The notes under the pieces: generated by a model | The model's input: the letters and a program-made list of their open reading frames with translations, nothing else | Told to the model about the DNA's origin: nothing | Databases searched by the model: none | Assembly: GCA_964555295.1 (NCBI GenBank) | Contig: CAZKRL010000040.1 | Location: 1-23,803 of the forward strand | Direction of reading: 5' to 3' | Source of the DNA: CAZKRL01 sp964555295 | GTDB taxonomy: Bacteria > Bacteroidota > Bacteroidia > Flavobacteriales_D > Sanyastnellaceae | Length of the DNA: 23,803 nucleotides | Position numbers and translations under genes: made by a program | In this document: piece after piece, positions 7,560 through 16,621 of the stretch | How the letters are laid out: every line of letters begins with the position of its first letter | How positions within the stretch are numbered: position 1 is the stretch's first letter

Positions 7560-10500
7560 ATGAAAAAACTTTTACTCCTGCTTCTGACCTTGTCGGCAGC
7601 TATTTCTTATTCTGCTCAGGCGCCCGTAAATGATGTGTGTGCAACGGCAACACTCATTACGGTAAACGGCGGCGCCATCGCAGCCAACAATTCTAACACC
7701 GTTACCAATGCTGCTAATCCGAGCTGCGGTGGAACAACGGCTATCAAAGACATCTGGTACAAGTTTGTTTATACAGGCGGAACCGTTGTTGTTGAGACAC
7801 AGCTTGGCACCAACACCGATACCCGACTGGCGGTGTATACCGCATGCGGTGGCACCCAGCTCGCTTGTAACGACGATTACGGAGGAACCTATCGTTCTTA
7901 CATTTCATTGACCTGTTCTCAATTAACCGTAGGCAATACCTACTACATTCAGGCGGGGGGTTACAACGCTATCGTGGGTTCATTTACGCTCATTCTTTCC
8001 GCTACCGGAATTCAGGGATGCACAGATCCGCAGGCCACGAATTATTCTGCTTGTGCTGCCCAAAATAACGGCACCTGCACCTACCCCGTACTTACAGCGC
8101 AGTTTACGAGTGCTCCAACAGGCACCAACTGCCTCAACGTGCAATACACCTCAACAAGCTCTGGTAACATTACCGGGTATAACTGGACATTTCCAGGTGG
8201 TAGTCCCTCGACTTCTACTGCGCAAAATCCTGTAGTTACCTATCCAGCTGCCGGAACCTACTCGGCTACATTGGTCATTTCGGATGCAAGTGGTGCCACC
8301 AGCACAGCTACTTCCAACAACATCGTGGTAACAACGGGAGATATCGTTACCGTGGATATCACAGCGGATGCTAATCCATCGCAGACTTCGTGGAAAATGT
8401 TTACCGAAGACAACACTCTCGTAGCTCAGGGAACTACCAACGACGCAACCTTCTGTATCAACTCATCATGCCATCGTTTTGAAATTTATGACAGCGGAGG
8501 TAATGGACTTACCGGAACAGGAAACTATAAGATTTATCTCAACGGTGTATTGGAAGCGCAAGGTGCAAGCTTCGCGGGCCTTGATATTCGCTATGTAAAT
8601 TGTCCGCAGGGAAAAAGCTGCAATGATCCATTGCCCTCTGTGCTTGGTGTAAACGACGTTCCGTTTGATAACACCTACTTTGTATTCACACCATCGCAAA
8701 ACGGACAATACAGAATTTCAACTTGCGGTTACGCCACATGCGACACGAAAATCTGGATCTACGACTATTGTGTAATGGCCAACTTCAACAATACCAATGA
8801 AGCAACCTACACCTACAACGATGATTTCTGCGGCATTCAGGCACAGACAGATGTATTCATGACCGCCGGTCACACATATTATGTGCGCATCGGAAGCACA
8901 GGTTCATGCGCCGGATCGAGCTATCAGGCGTTGTTTGAATATGTGGGACCCGTAACAGGGTGCATGGATATACTCGCCTGCAACTATCAACCTCTCGCGA
9001 GTGTTTCAGGACCCTGTTATTACAACGGTGATCCCAACTGTACGGGATTAGGACCTGACTTGTTGGTAGACCAGGCCAGCATGTTTTCATCCCTTACCGC
9101 TACAACGCTAACATCGACAGACGCATGTCTCGTCAACGAGGGATGCTTACAAAGCAACGTGGGCACAAGACAAATCCTTCGCTTTACCACACGTATAGCC
9201 AATATCGGAACCCAGGACTACTTCATTGGTGTGCCCAATGCAAGCAATCCGCAGTTCACTTTTGACGCTTGTCACAATCACTACCACTACGCGGGTTATG
9301 CAGAATATTTACTGTATGACGCAAACGGTTCTCTGATGCCTAACATCGGCTTCAAGAATGGTTTCTGCGTTCTTGACTTATCCTGCCCGGCCGGAATTTC
9401 CGCCCAATACTCATGTGGCAATATGGGAATCACGGCGGGTTGTGCCGATGTATACTCTTCGAGTTTGACCTGTCAGTGGATTGACGTTACCAACGTTCCT
9501 GCCGGCACCTATTATCTGTTGATCAGAACCAATTGGGATCAAAGTCCTGACGCGAATGGCAGATACGAATTGCGCTATGACAACAACTATGCGCAGGTAT
9601 GCATTAGTTTCGGCAGAGATGCGAACAACAATATCATCAACTTCACCAAATCCATTACGAGCTGTCCGGCCATCGAAGACTGTCTTGGTATTCCATTCGG
9701 AAATAACAACGCAGACTGCGCAGGCAATTGTCCGGGCGTTGTATTGCAAGGTGATGTAAATAATGACGGATATCTCACAGCGGCTGATGAACATGCGTAT
9801 GGAGAAGCTGCGCTGAATGGTGGTGTGACGGTTTCCAATTGCACCGACCTGAATTCAGATGGAGAAATTACTGTTGCGGATGCTTCCTACGTGGGAGCGT
9901 GCATACATGCTCAACAAGATTTGGGTGTTCCTCCGCTTGAGTACCAGCCCTGCGGATGGGATCCGGAAACATACGACAACGAGAACATCGTTTTGGGAGT
10001 AACCAACTTGAATACTGCCAACTCAACTTTCGATATCTACATCAACAATCCACAGAATGAAATCTGGGCATTACAGTTTGATATCAATGGTGCCGTGATT
10101 CAGTCGGTTCAGAATCTTTTGCCTTCGAGCACATGGAACGCCCATTTGCACAACGACGCCAACAGCATTGCCGTTACCAGCGAATTGCATACACAAATTC
10201 CAACCAATGAAACGAACCTTTCCATTTTGCGCGTGCAGTATTCATCACTCACCGGCACATCCATCTGTATCTCCAACATCATTGATGCGTTGAATGATTT
10301 CAATCACAATGTATTGGCAAGTATCGGCAACTGCGCCTATACCACAGCGCCTGTTGTGGCTTCATTCAGCGCTTCTCAAACCACCATATGTGCAGGACAA
10401 ACGATACAATTCTCCAGCACATCAACAGGCAATCCAACATCTTACAGCTGGTCGTTCCCCGGTGGCACGCCATCCACTTCAACCAATCAGAACGTGGCTG

Positions 10501-13500
10501 TTACGTATGCTCAGTCGGGTACCTACAGCGTTACCCTTACCGCATCCAATTCCACCTCTTCAGATATAGAGAGCTTGACCAACTATATCACTGTTGGTTC
10601 TAATGTGACATGGTATCGCGACGCAGACAACGATGGATTTGGAAATCCGGCCATCACCCAAAACTCATGTAATCAACCTGCCGGCTATGTATCGAATGCA
10701 CAAGATTGCAACGACGCTTCTCCGAATATCAAACCTACTACTCAAGAACTATGCAATAACATCGATGATAATTGCAATGGAAGCGTAGATGAAGGATATG
10801 ATAACGATAACGATGGATTCACCACGTGCGAGCAAGACTGCAATGACAACAACGCTTTGATCTATCCGGGTGCGTTTGAAATTTGCGATGGCGCAGATAA
10901 TGACTGCGACAATATTGTTGATGAAGGATTTGATGCGGATGAAGATGGTTTCACAGTGTGCAATGGTGACTGCGACGACGGCGATGGTGCTGTTTATCCC
11001 GGAGCCACAGAGCTCTGCAATGCAGGAGATGACGACTGTGATGGCAGCATCGACGAGGGGTACGATAATGACAACGACGGATACACCTCTTGCAATGGCG
11101 ACTGCAACGACAACAGCGCTGCTGTAAAACCGGGAGCTACAGAAATATGCGATGGCGTTGATAACAATTGCAATAGCTCTATTGACGAAGGATTTGACCT
11201 TGACAATGATGGCTATACTTCATGCGGTGGAGACTGCAACGATAACAACGCAGCTATCAATCCTGGTGCTACCGAAATCTGCAACGGCATCGATGACAAT
11301 TGCGCGGGCGGTATCGACAATGGATTGACCTTCATCACGTACTATGCCGATGCTGACAATGATGGTTATGGCAATAGTCAAATCTCACAGAGCGCATGCA
11401 CTCAGCCATCGGGATATGTAACGGTGGGCGGTGACTGCAACGATAACAGCGCAGCTATCAATCCTGGTGCTACAGAAATCTGCAACGGCATCGATGACAA
11501 TTGCGCAGGTGGTATCGACAATGGATTGACCTTCATCACCTACTACGCCGATGCTGACAATGATGGTTATGGCAATAGTCAGGTATCAGTGAGTGCATGC
11601 ACTCAGCCATCGGGATATGTAACTGTGGGCGGTGATTGCAACGACAACAACAACGCAATTCGTCCGGGTGTCACTGAAGTATGTGGAAACACGGTGGATG
11701 AAAACTGCAATGGTCAAGTGAGCGAAGGATGCTGCAATCTCACTGCAGCCGCTACCTCTACCAACGCCTCGTGTCAAGCGGCTGCCAACGGAACTGCTAC
11801 TGTAACAACCACCGGAGGCACTGCGCCTCTCACCTATCTATGGTCGAATGGGGCAACTACAGCTACAGCGAGCAATCTTCAAATTGGACAATACACTGTT
11901 ACTGTAACGGATTCATTTGGATGCACTGCTACTGCTACCGTAAATGTTGGAAATAATCTACAAACCGCGCCTGCTGCGCCCACTGCTATTACAGGACCTT
12001 CAGGGGTTTGTAGGAATACCACCGGACAAATTTTCTCAGTTACCCCGGTTACAAATGCGATTTCCTATGTATGGACTCTGCCCACCGGAGCAACGGGAAG
12101 CTCAACCACCAACACCATCAGTGTAAGTTTCTCAGGCACTTACGTAACGGGTAACATCTGCGTTCAAGCCGTTGGTGCTTGTGGAACCAGTGCAACCTAT
12201 TGCCGTTCAGTGGTTGCCTATACTGTAAATCCTGGAATACCTGGTGTAATCAGCGGACCATCGGTAAGTGTTTGTGCGGGCACTACTCAGACCTATTCTA
12301 CAACAGCCGGCACCAATGCAACCACTCACGTGTGGACTGCTCCTGCCAACGCGACTATTGTAAGCGGACAAGGGACCACTACCGTACAAATTTCCTTCGC
12401 CTCTAACTTCGGCACGAGCGGTACCGTATCTGTGAGGTCTGAAAATTGTTTCGGCGCGAGCAGCAACAGAACCCTTACTGTATATCGTGTTCCTGGAACC
12501 CCAGGCACAATCAGTGGACTCTCCAATAACGCTTGTCCGGGATCTACTCAGACCTACAGCATCGCTGCAGTAGCAGGTGCAACAGGTTACACCTGGACAG
12601 TGCCCAATGGCATGACCTTGTTAAGTGGTCAGGGAACTACCTCTATCAATGTGCAACTCGCTAACAACTTCAATAGCGCAACACTATCGGTGGCTGCCAC
12701 CAGCGCTTGTGGCACGAGCACTCAGCGAACTTTAAGTGTGAGCAAAGCACCGCTCATCTCTGGCACTATACAAGGACAGCAATACAACTTATGCGGCGGT
12801 GGAACATTCACATATTCTATTGCGGCGGTTACCGGCGCAGTAAGTTATAATTGGGTAATACCGAATGGTTGCACATTGGTTAGCAACAGTGGAACATCCA
12901 TCACCGTAAGTATACCCGCTAATTTCAATACGGGTACCATCTCGGTAACTGCAACCAACAGCTGCGGTGCAACCGCCACCAAATCATTGTCCATTACCAA
13001 ATTGCCGCAGCCCCCAAGTTCTATTACCGGGCCTTCCTCTGTGTGTGCAGGACAGCAAGGTGTTCAGTTTAGCACCCCCGCTAATGCAGCATACACATAC
13101 ACTTGGTCTAAACCCAATACGGTAACGATTGTATCCGGACAAGGCACTGCCAATGTTGTGATGAATTGGGGCTCATCCTCTGGCACGGTGGGTATAAAGG
13201 CCGTGAATGCATGTGGTTCCTCTACCTCATTCAACAAATCCGTTACAATTACCACCTGCATGGATGAAAATGAACTCGCCATCGACGACGCAGAAATGCC
13301 TGAGAATCTTGTGGTATATCCTAACCCAACTTCAGGCATCTTTACCATTGCATCTGGAAGTGCGGGCAACTACGTGCTATTTAATAGTCTCGGACAAAGG
13401 GTAACAGATGTAAGACTCAATTCCGAAAACAATTTCACCATCACCATGGATGGGCTCGAGGCGGGAGTTTATCTCCTCATGAACGTCGAGGGTCAGGAAG

Positions 13501-13532
13501 AAATCAAACGTATAGTTGTAACTGCGAGATAA
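7560..13532 (+). CDS. Giant T9SS-exported protein with a lysyl oxidase domain, dockerin, MopRep stalk and PKD-like domains
   Basis: 1990 aa. Signal peptide 1-20 (MKKLLLLLLTLSAAISYSAQ). Order of modules: PPC-like NDVCATA domain ~21-150; GCTDPQATNYS motif ~153; PKD 178-259; beta-sandwich ~260-347; second PPC-like ~348-462; GCMDILACNY motif; lysyl oxidase ~498-690; dockerin 731-785; cohesin-like (tentative) ~808-927; PKD ~931-1013; seven MopRep-type acidic Cys repeats 1018-1392; SprB-type repeat ~1393-1464; five PKD-like domains ~1465-1900; T9SS type A tail 1916-1990 (VVYPNPTSG to IVVTAR). In the lysyl oxidase part CHNHYH gives copper ligands H572, H574 and H576; FKNGFC gives K599; GCADVY gives Y632. 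These match the family's copper site and the Lys/Tyr pair that forms lysyl tyrosylquinone (33 apart here, 35 in human LOX). The disulfide cysteines also align. Likely role: oxidative deamination of lysines in extracellular protein, hence crosslinking, at the cell surface. Activity is inferred from residues only. Confidence 0.93.
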   Translation: MKKLLLLLLTLSAAISYSAQAPVNDVCATATLITVNGGAIAANNSNTVTNAANPSCGGTTAIKDIWYKFVYTGGTVVVETQLGTNTDTRLAVYTACGGTQLACNDDYGGTYRSYISLTCSQLTVGNTYYIQAGGYNAIVGSFTLILSATGIQGCTDPQATNYSACAAQNNGTCTYPVLTAQFTSAPTGTNCLNVQYTSTSSGNITGYNWTFPGGSPSTSTAQNPVVTYPAAGTYSATLVISDASGATSTATSNNIVVTTGDIVTVDITADANPSQTSWKMFTEDNTLVAQGTTNDATFCINSSCHRFEIYDSGGNGLTGTGNYKIYLNGVLEAQGASFAGLDIRYVNCPQGKSCNDPLPSVLGVNDVPFDNTYFVFTPSQNGQYRISTCGYATCDTKIWIYDYCVMANFNNTNEATYTYNDDFCGIQAQTDVFMTAGHTYYVRIGSTGSCAGSSYQALFEYVGPVTGCMDILACNYQPLASVSGPCYYNGDPNCTGLGPDLLVDQASMFSSLTATTLTSTDACLVNEGCLQSNVGTRQILRFTTRIANIGTQDYFIGVPNASNPQFTFDACHNHYHYAGYAEYLLYDANGSLMPNIGFKNGFCVLDLSCPAGISAQYSCGNMGITAGCADVYSSSLTCQWIDVTNVPAGTYYLLIRTNWDQSPDANGRYELRYDNNYAQVCISFGRDANNNIINFTKSITSCPAIEDCLGIPFGNNNADCAGNCPGVVLQGDVNNDGYLTAADEHAYGEAALNGGVTVSNCTDLNSDGEITVADASYVGACIHAQQDLGVPPLEYQPCGWDPETYDNENIVLGVTNLNTANSTFDIYINNPQNEIWALQFDINGAVIQSVQNLLPSSTWNAHLHNDANSIAVTSELHTQIPTNETNLSILRVQYSSLTGTSICISNIIDALNDFNHNVLASIGNCAYTTAPVVASFSASQTTICAGQTIQFSSTSTGNPTSYSWSFPGGTPSTSTNQNVAVTYAQSGTYSVTLTASNSTSSDIESLTNYITVGSNVTWYRDADNDGFGNPAITQNSCNQPAGYVSNAQDCNDASPNIKPTTQELCNNIDDNCNGSVDEGYDNDNDGFTTCEQDCNDNNALIYPGAFEICDGADNDCDNIVDEGFDADEDGFTVCNGDCDDGDGAVYPGATELCNAGDDDCDGSIDEGYDNDNDGYTSCNGDCNDNSAAVKPGATEICDGVDNNCNSSIDEGFDLDNDGYTSCGGDCNDNNAAINPGATEICNGIDDNCAGGIDNGLTFITYYADADNDGYGNSQISQSACTQPSGYVTVGGDCNDNSAAINPGATEICNGIDDNCAGGIDNGLTFITYYADADNDGYGNSQVSVSACTQPSGYVTVGGDCNDNNNAIRPGVTEVCGNTVDENCNGQVSEGCCNLTAAATSTNASCQAAANGTATVTTTGGTAPLTYLWSNGATTATASNLQIGQYTVTVTDSFGCTATATVNVGNNLQTAPAAPTAITGPSGVCRNTTGQIFSVTPVTNAISYVWTLPTGATGSSTTNTISVSFSGTYVTGNICVQAVGACGTSATYCRSVVAYTVNPGIPGVISGPSVSVCAGTTQTYSTTAGTNATTHVWTAPANATIVSGQGTTTVQISFASNFGTSGTVSVRSENCFGASSNRTLTVYRVPGTPGTISGLSNNACPGSTQTYSIAAVAGATGYTWTVPNGMTLLSGQGTTSINVQLANNFNSATLSVAATSACGTSTQRTLSVSKAPLISGTIQGQQYNLCGGGTFTYSIAAVTGAVSYNWVIPNGCTLVSNSGTSITVSIPANFNTGTISVTATNSCGATATKSLSITKLPQPPSSITGPSSVCAGQQGVQFSTPANAAYTYTWSKPNTVTIVSGQGTANVVMNWGSSSGTVGIKAVNACGSSTSFNKSVTITTCMDENELAIDDAEMPENLVVYPNPTSGIFTIASGSAGNYVLFNSLGQRVTDVRLNSENNFTITMDGLEAGVYLLMNVEGQEEIKRIVVTAR
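11232..11633 (+). repeat. Two near-identical 201-bp direct repeats inside the MopRep stalk
   Basis: Unit 1 (11232-11432) and unit 2 (11433-11633) each encode 67 residues: DCNDN..AINPGATEICNG, IDDNCAGGIDNGLTFITYYA and DADNDGYGNSQ plus a Thr/Gln/Pro link. They differ at only a few bases, while the other MopRep units nearby are clearly diverged. The unit is an exact number of codons, so gain or loss would keep the frame. This looks like a recent in-frame duplication. Confidence 0.9.
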
Positions 13533-13551
13533 TCGCAATGGAGATAATTGT

Positions 13552-13582
13552 AAAGGGCGAACGGAATGTTCGCCCTTTTCTT
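13552..13582 (+). terminator. Intrinsic terminator of the 1990-aa gene
   Basis: A perfect 11-bp stem, AAAGGGCGAAC (13552-13562) with GTTCGCCCTTT (13568-13578) around a 5-nt loop, is followed by TTTTCTTTA. It lies 20 bp after the stop codon. Confidence 0.92.
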
Positions 13583-13710
13583 TACATGACATATACTCAT
13601 TCAAAATATTGGGTAGTCAAGAGAAACAAACACATCATTCATCTCGTCCGATTCTAAATGATTATCGGATAACAAAACCCACAACATCAACAACTAAAGT
13701 GCAGATAACG

Positions 13711-13734
13711 ATATGTAAGGAGAAACTTACATAT
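13711..13734. other. Perfect 9-bp inverted repeat in intergenic DNA
   Basis: ATATGTAAG (13711-13719) pairs with CTTACATAT (13726-13734) around GAGAAA. It lies between convergent genes, about 75 bp beyond the stop of the 85-aa minus-strand gene. Without a T-run it is a weak terminator candidate; a protein-binding site is equally possible. The rest of 13583-13807 shows nothing. Confidence 0.4.
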
Positions 13735-13807
13735 AATTCCAAACATCTAAATCGAAAGGAAACTCGAGTATTCCATCTACATTATAGGAGATAAAACTAA
13801 ACGGCCA

Positions 13808-14065
13808 TCATGCCTCATCGATCCTTCGTATTTCATCGATATAAAAAATCCCATTCCTTACCGCTCCCTCAATGACAACCTCCTCATTGATGAAAGTTTC
13901 AAAAATTTCCATTTCAAAAGCGCGATTCTCCTTCATCGCCAGGCGAATTTCCCCACGTCGCTCGGTCTCGAGAACATAAATATCCTGTTCATTGCGGCTA
14001 CCGGGATGGATGAGTGAACGCATTACAAATCCTTGGAGCTTTTGTTTCTTTTGTGAGAGCGTCAT
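13808..14065 (-). CDS. Small hypothetical protein (85 aa), possibly OB-fold-like, coupled to the dehydrogenase
   Basis: The ATG overlaps the stop of the upstream dehydrogenase in ATGA (4 bp), so translation is probably coupled. After a short Lys/Gln-rich start the sequence alternates beta-like segments (GFVMRSLIHPG, QDIYVLETER, GEIRLAMKEN, EEVVIEGAVRNG, IFYIDEIRRID). The pattern of a barrel with VVIEGAV near the end resembles small OB-fold proteins; this is inference from pattern only and I do not recognise a named family. No signal peptide, membrane segment or Cys. Last gene of the mgtE operon. Confidence 0.8.
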   Translation of the reverse strand: MTLSQKKQKLQGFVMRSLIHPGSRNEQDIYVLETERRGEIRLAMKENRAFEMEIFETFINEEVVIEGAVRNGIFYIDEIRRIDEA

Positions 14066-15015
14066 ATTACATCTATTGAACCAAATTTATTCAAAATCTT
14101 ATCGGCTAAAACATCGCTTAATTTGAAGTATGATTCTTGCGTCCATCCCGCCACATGAGGCGTTAAAAGAACTCGATGGTCGGCCTTTAAAATGGATAAA
14201 ATATCAGAATCATCAGTAATACCTTCTAATGTTCGACTTTCAAACTCGAGCACATCAAGACATGCGCCAGAAACCTTATTAGTGTTCAGCGCATTGAGCA
14301 AGGCAGAAGTATTTACATGCTTTCCTCTTGCAGTATTGATAAAGTAGATGGGCTTATTAAATTTTTGAAAAAAATCGTAACCAGCGTATCCATAAGTCTC
14401 ATCAGACAGAGGCAGATGCAGCGAGACTATATCTGTTAAAGCAAAAAAATCATCCTCATCAACTTGCATTACCGGCTCGGCAGAATCAATTACTTTATAC
14501 TTATCGAGAGCAATAAGTTTCATATCAAAACCTGAGAGCTTTCGGGCAAGTGCAGAGCCCATCTGACCATAACCAATGATACCCAACGTCTTCCCTCGCA
14601 ATTCGATTCCACGGTTGGATTCACGATTCCATACACCCGACTTCACCTCGTTATTGGCTATATGCAAACGGTTCATCAGGGTCAACATCATCCCGATAAC
14701 ATGCTCCCCTACTGCGTCGCGGTTACCCTCAGGAGAGTTGAATACCTCAATCTGAAAGTCGGAAGCTGCGGATAAATCAATATTCTCCAAACCTGAACCA
14801 CTGCGAGCAATAAATTTCAAACGAGGCAGCGCAATTAAAATATCACGAGTCAGAACCAACCTAGACCGAAGTACTATACCACATACAGCTGAGTGGCGTT
14901 CACACAACTCTTGAGCATTACAAGAATAATCATGTAAGCAATGGAAACCAGCTGCAGAGAGCCGCTGCTCAAGAACATCGTGCACTTCTTCTAGAAAAAG
15001 AACTGTAGCTTTCAT
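14062..15015 (-). CDS. D-2-hydroxyacid dehydrogenase (phosphoglycerate dehydrogenase-like)
   Basis: 317 aa, NAD-dependent oxidoreductase of the D-isomer-specific family, cytoplasmic. Cofactor motif G148-Y-G150-Q-M-G153 in TLGIIGYGQMG, with D171 after the second strand favouring NAD over NADP. Catalytic residues are Arg71 (ARSGSGLENID) or Arg230 (NTARG) region, Glu257 (LDVLE) and His287 (TPHVAGWT); family logic assigns catalysis to Arg230's neighbourhood, Glu257 and His287. RDAVGEHVIGMML is the usual dimerisation/hinge helix. Length fits the short SerA class without an ACT domain. The substrate cannot be told from sequence: 3-phosphoglycerate (serine synthesis) or another 2-hydroxyacid. No serC-like aminotransferase is adjacent. 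It starts 8 bp after the mgtE stop and overlaps the next gene by 4 bp. Confidence 0.9.
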   Translation of the reverse strand: MKATVLFLEEVHDVLEQRLSAAGFHCLHDYSCNAQELCERHSAVCGIVLRSRLVLTRDILIALPRLKFIARSGSGLENIDLSAASDFQIEVFNSPEGNRDAVGEHVIGMMLTLMNRLHIANNEVKSGVWNRESNRGIELRGKTLGIIGYGQMGSALARKLSGFDMKLIALDKYKVIDSAEPVMQVDEDDFFALTDIVSLHLPLSDETYGYAGYDFFQKFNKPIYFINTARGKHVNTSALLNALNTNKVSGACLDVLEFESRTLEGITDDSDILSILKADHRVLLTPHVAGWTQESYFKLSDVLADKILNKFGSIDVI

Positions 15016-15023
15016 GAGCTAAT

Positions 15024-16436
15024 TCAGAAAATATTGATATAGTTTTCGAATACAACAGCTGTCCATTGCACGGCATCAATTCGATCCATCCAATAATGAC
15101 CAACACTGAAATAAATTATGAGACCGAAAATATCGTTCAGCGTTGTAACAAAAGGTCCGGTGGCAAGCGCCGGATCAATGCCGAATCGATTCAAGGTCAT
15201 GGGAATCCAGGTACCAAAAAAGCTTGCAAACAAAATCACGAAAAAAAGAGCAACACCCGCGGTGATACACAATGACAAATCCATTCGAAACAATAGACTT
15301 ACGGCAAGGATAACGATAGAACAGACAACACCGTTAATGATACCCACCCGCAATTCTTTCCAAAGTTTTTGCCAAAGCGTTTCATCTAACACGCTACTAT
15401 TAGCCAACGCCTTTACGACCAACGCCGCCGATTGAATACCAACGTTACCTCCCATTGCTGCAATTAGTGGCATAAAGATGGCCATTTCAGGGCGTGTGCT
15501 AATATCAAATACACCGATAATATTGGCGCTAACCATACCACCTCCCATGCCAATGAGCAGCCATGGAAGGCGGGCTCGCGTGAGCGTAATGATATTGTCT
15601 GAATATTCAACATCTTCAGAAATACCAGAAGCCATTTGATAATCCTTATCAGCTTCCTCCTTGATTACATCAACCACATCATCGATAGTAATTCTTCCCA
15701 ATAGCACGCCACGTTCATCCACCACCGGTAAGGCCACCAGGTCATACTTATCCATGATACGGGCCACCTCCTCAGCTGGCGTTGACGCGATCACCGATCT
15801 AACTTTTTCTTCCTTGAATAAATCTTTAATGGAACTACGAAGACTAGAAACGTTAAACAACATGTATTTGACACTTAATGTCCCTAACACTCTTTCCTGA
15901 TCATCTACAACATATATGGTGTAAATATTATCAAGATCTTCAGCTTGCTTTCGCATTTCCCGAATTGCTTGAGCCACATTCCAGTGATAGTTCACTTTCA
16001 CCAATTCGGTTCCCATCAAGGCACCAGCAGTGCCCTCTGGGTATGTCATTAAATCAATGATATCGCTGGCTTGCTCCTCATCCTCCAAAAGCGCTATTAC
16101 CTCCTCCTGTTTCTGTTCAGGCAATTCAGAAATTACATCCGCAGCATCATCCGAATCGATATTCTCAATGAGCTCTTCAGCAATTTCTCTGCTCGTTAAA
16201 TTGGAAAGCAGACGCTCCCGAACATCCTCATCCAGCTCCAGCATAACGTCGGCCGCCAACTGTTCATCCAGCAGTCGATATAGATATACCGCCTCAACGG
16301 TTCTAAGTTGATTGATTAACTCAGCTATATCTGCTGGATGCGCCTCAGCTACTGATTTGGCAATAACAGAGTCTTTCCCTTCAGCGATCCAATCCCGCAG
16401 GGAATGCAGCAACTCTTTGTTGAGGCTAAACTGCAT
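15024..16436 (-). CDS. mgtE: Magnesium transporter MgtE
   Basis: 470 aa, inner-membrane Mg2+ channel/transporter. Residues ~1-130 form the acidic MgtE N domain (AEAHPADIAELI, SDDAADVISELPEQ). A CBS pair follows at ~135-260 (MGTELVKV, IYVVDDQERVLGTLS, DLVALPVVDERGVLLGRIT), the Mg2+ sensor in this family. After a connecting helix the membrane domain (~285-470) has about five segments with the family motifs AAMGGNVGIQSAALVVKALA and GPFVTTLNDIFGLIIYF; the Asp in the latter lines the ion path in known structures. ATG at 16436 is chosen because GGAG lies seven bases upstream. The open frame to 16532 would add 32 residues that do not fit the family. First gene of a three-gene operon. Confidence 0.95.
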   Translation of the reverse strand: MQFSLNKELLHSLRDWIAEGKDSVIAKSVAEAHPADIAELINQLRTVEAVYLYRLLDEQLAADVMLELDEDVRERLLSNLTSREIAEELIENIDSDDAADVISELPEQKQEEVIALLEDEEQASDIIDLMTYPEGTAGALMGTELVKVNYHWNVAQAIREMRKQAEDLDNIYTIYVVDDQERVLGTLSVKYMLFNVSSLRSSIKDLFKEEKVRSVIASTPAEEVARIMDKYDLVALPVVDERGVLLGRITIDDVVDVIKEEADKDYQMASGISEDVEYSDNIITLTRARLPWLLIGMGGGMVSANIIGVFDISTRPEMAIFMPLIAAMGGNVGIQSAALVVKALANSSVLDETLWQKLWKELRVGIINGVVCSIVILAVSLLFRMDLSLCITAGVALFFVILFASFFGTWIPMTLNRFGIDPALATGPFVTTLNDIFGLIIYFSVGHYWMDRIDAVQWTAVVFENYINIF

Positions 16437-16469
16437 AAATAATCTCCGTCCATAGTTTTTTTGACCGCG

Positions 16470-16477
16470 CGAATGTA
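16470..16477 (-). promoter_or_regulatory. Putative -7 promoter box (TACATTCG) for the mgtE operon
   Basis: On the minus strand TACATTCG lies about 33 bp before the mgtE ATG at 16436, giving a ~27-nt leader that contains the GGAG site. It is the same octamer as upstream of cmk and the LamG gene at 1640. No firm -33 element. Confidence 0.45.
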
Positions 16478-16597
16478 TGAAAAGAAAGTTGCAGCACCAT
16501 TCCGGCGAGCAACTAATCACGAGAGAACCCACTATTGAGAATCTTCAACCCTCATCTATTTCAGAAATAGCACAACCAAAATTTTCCAACAATTTGC

Positions 16598-16605
16598 TAC
16601 ATTCG
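16598..16605 (+). promoter_or_regulatory. Putative -7 promoter box (TACATTCG) for cmk
   Basis: TACATTCG ends 16 bp before the GTG start at 16622, which predicts a leader of about 10 nt. It matches the box of the divergent mgtE operon and supports the GTG start, since any start further upstream would precede the promoter. No clear -33 element. Confidence 0.45.
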
Positions 16606-16621
16606 CAAACCCTAACCACCT

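Noticed and set aside
16437..16532. 32-residue N-terminal extension of MgtE
   Set aside because: Does not fit the family, crosses the likely promoter, and the ATG at 16436 has a good ribosome site.
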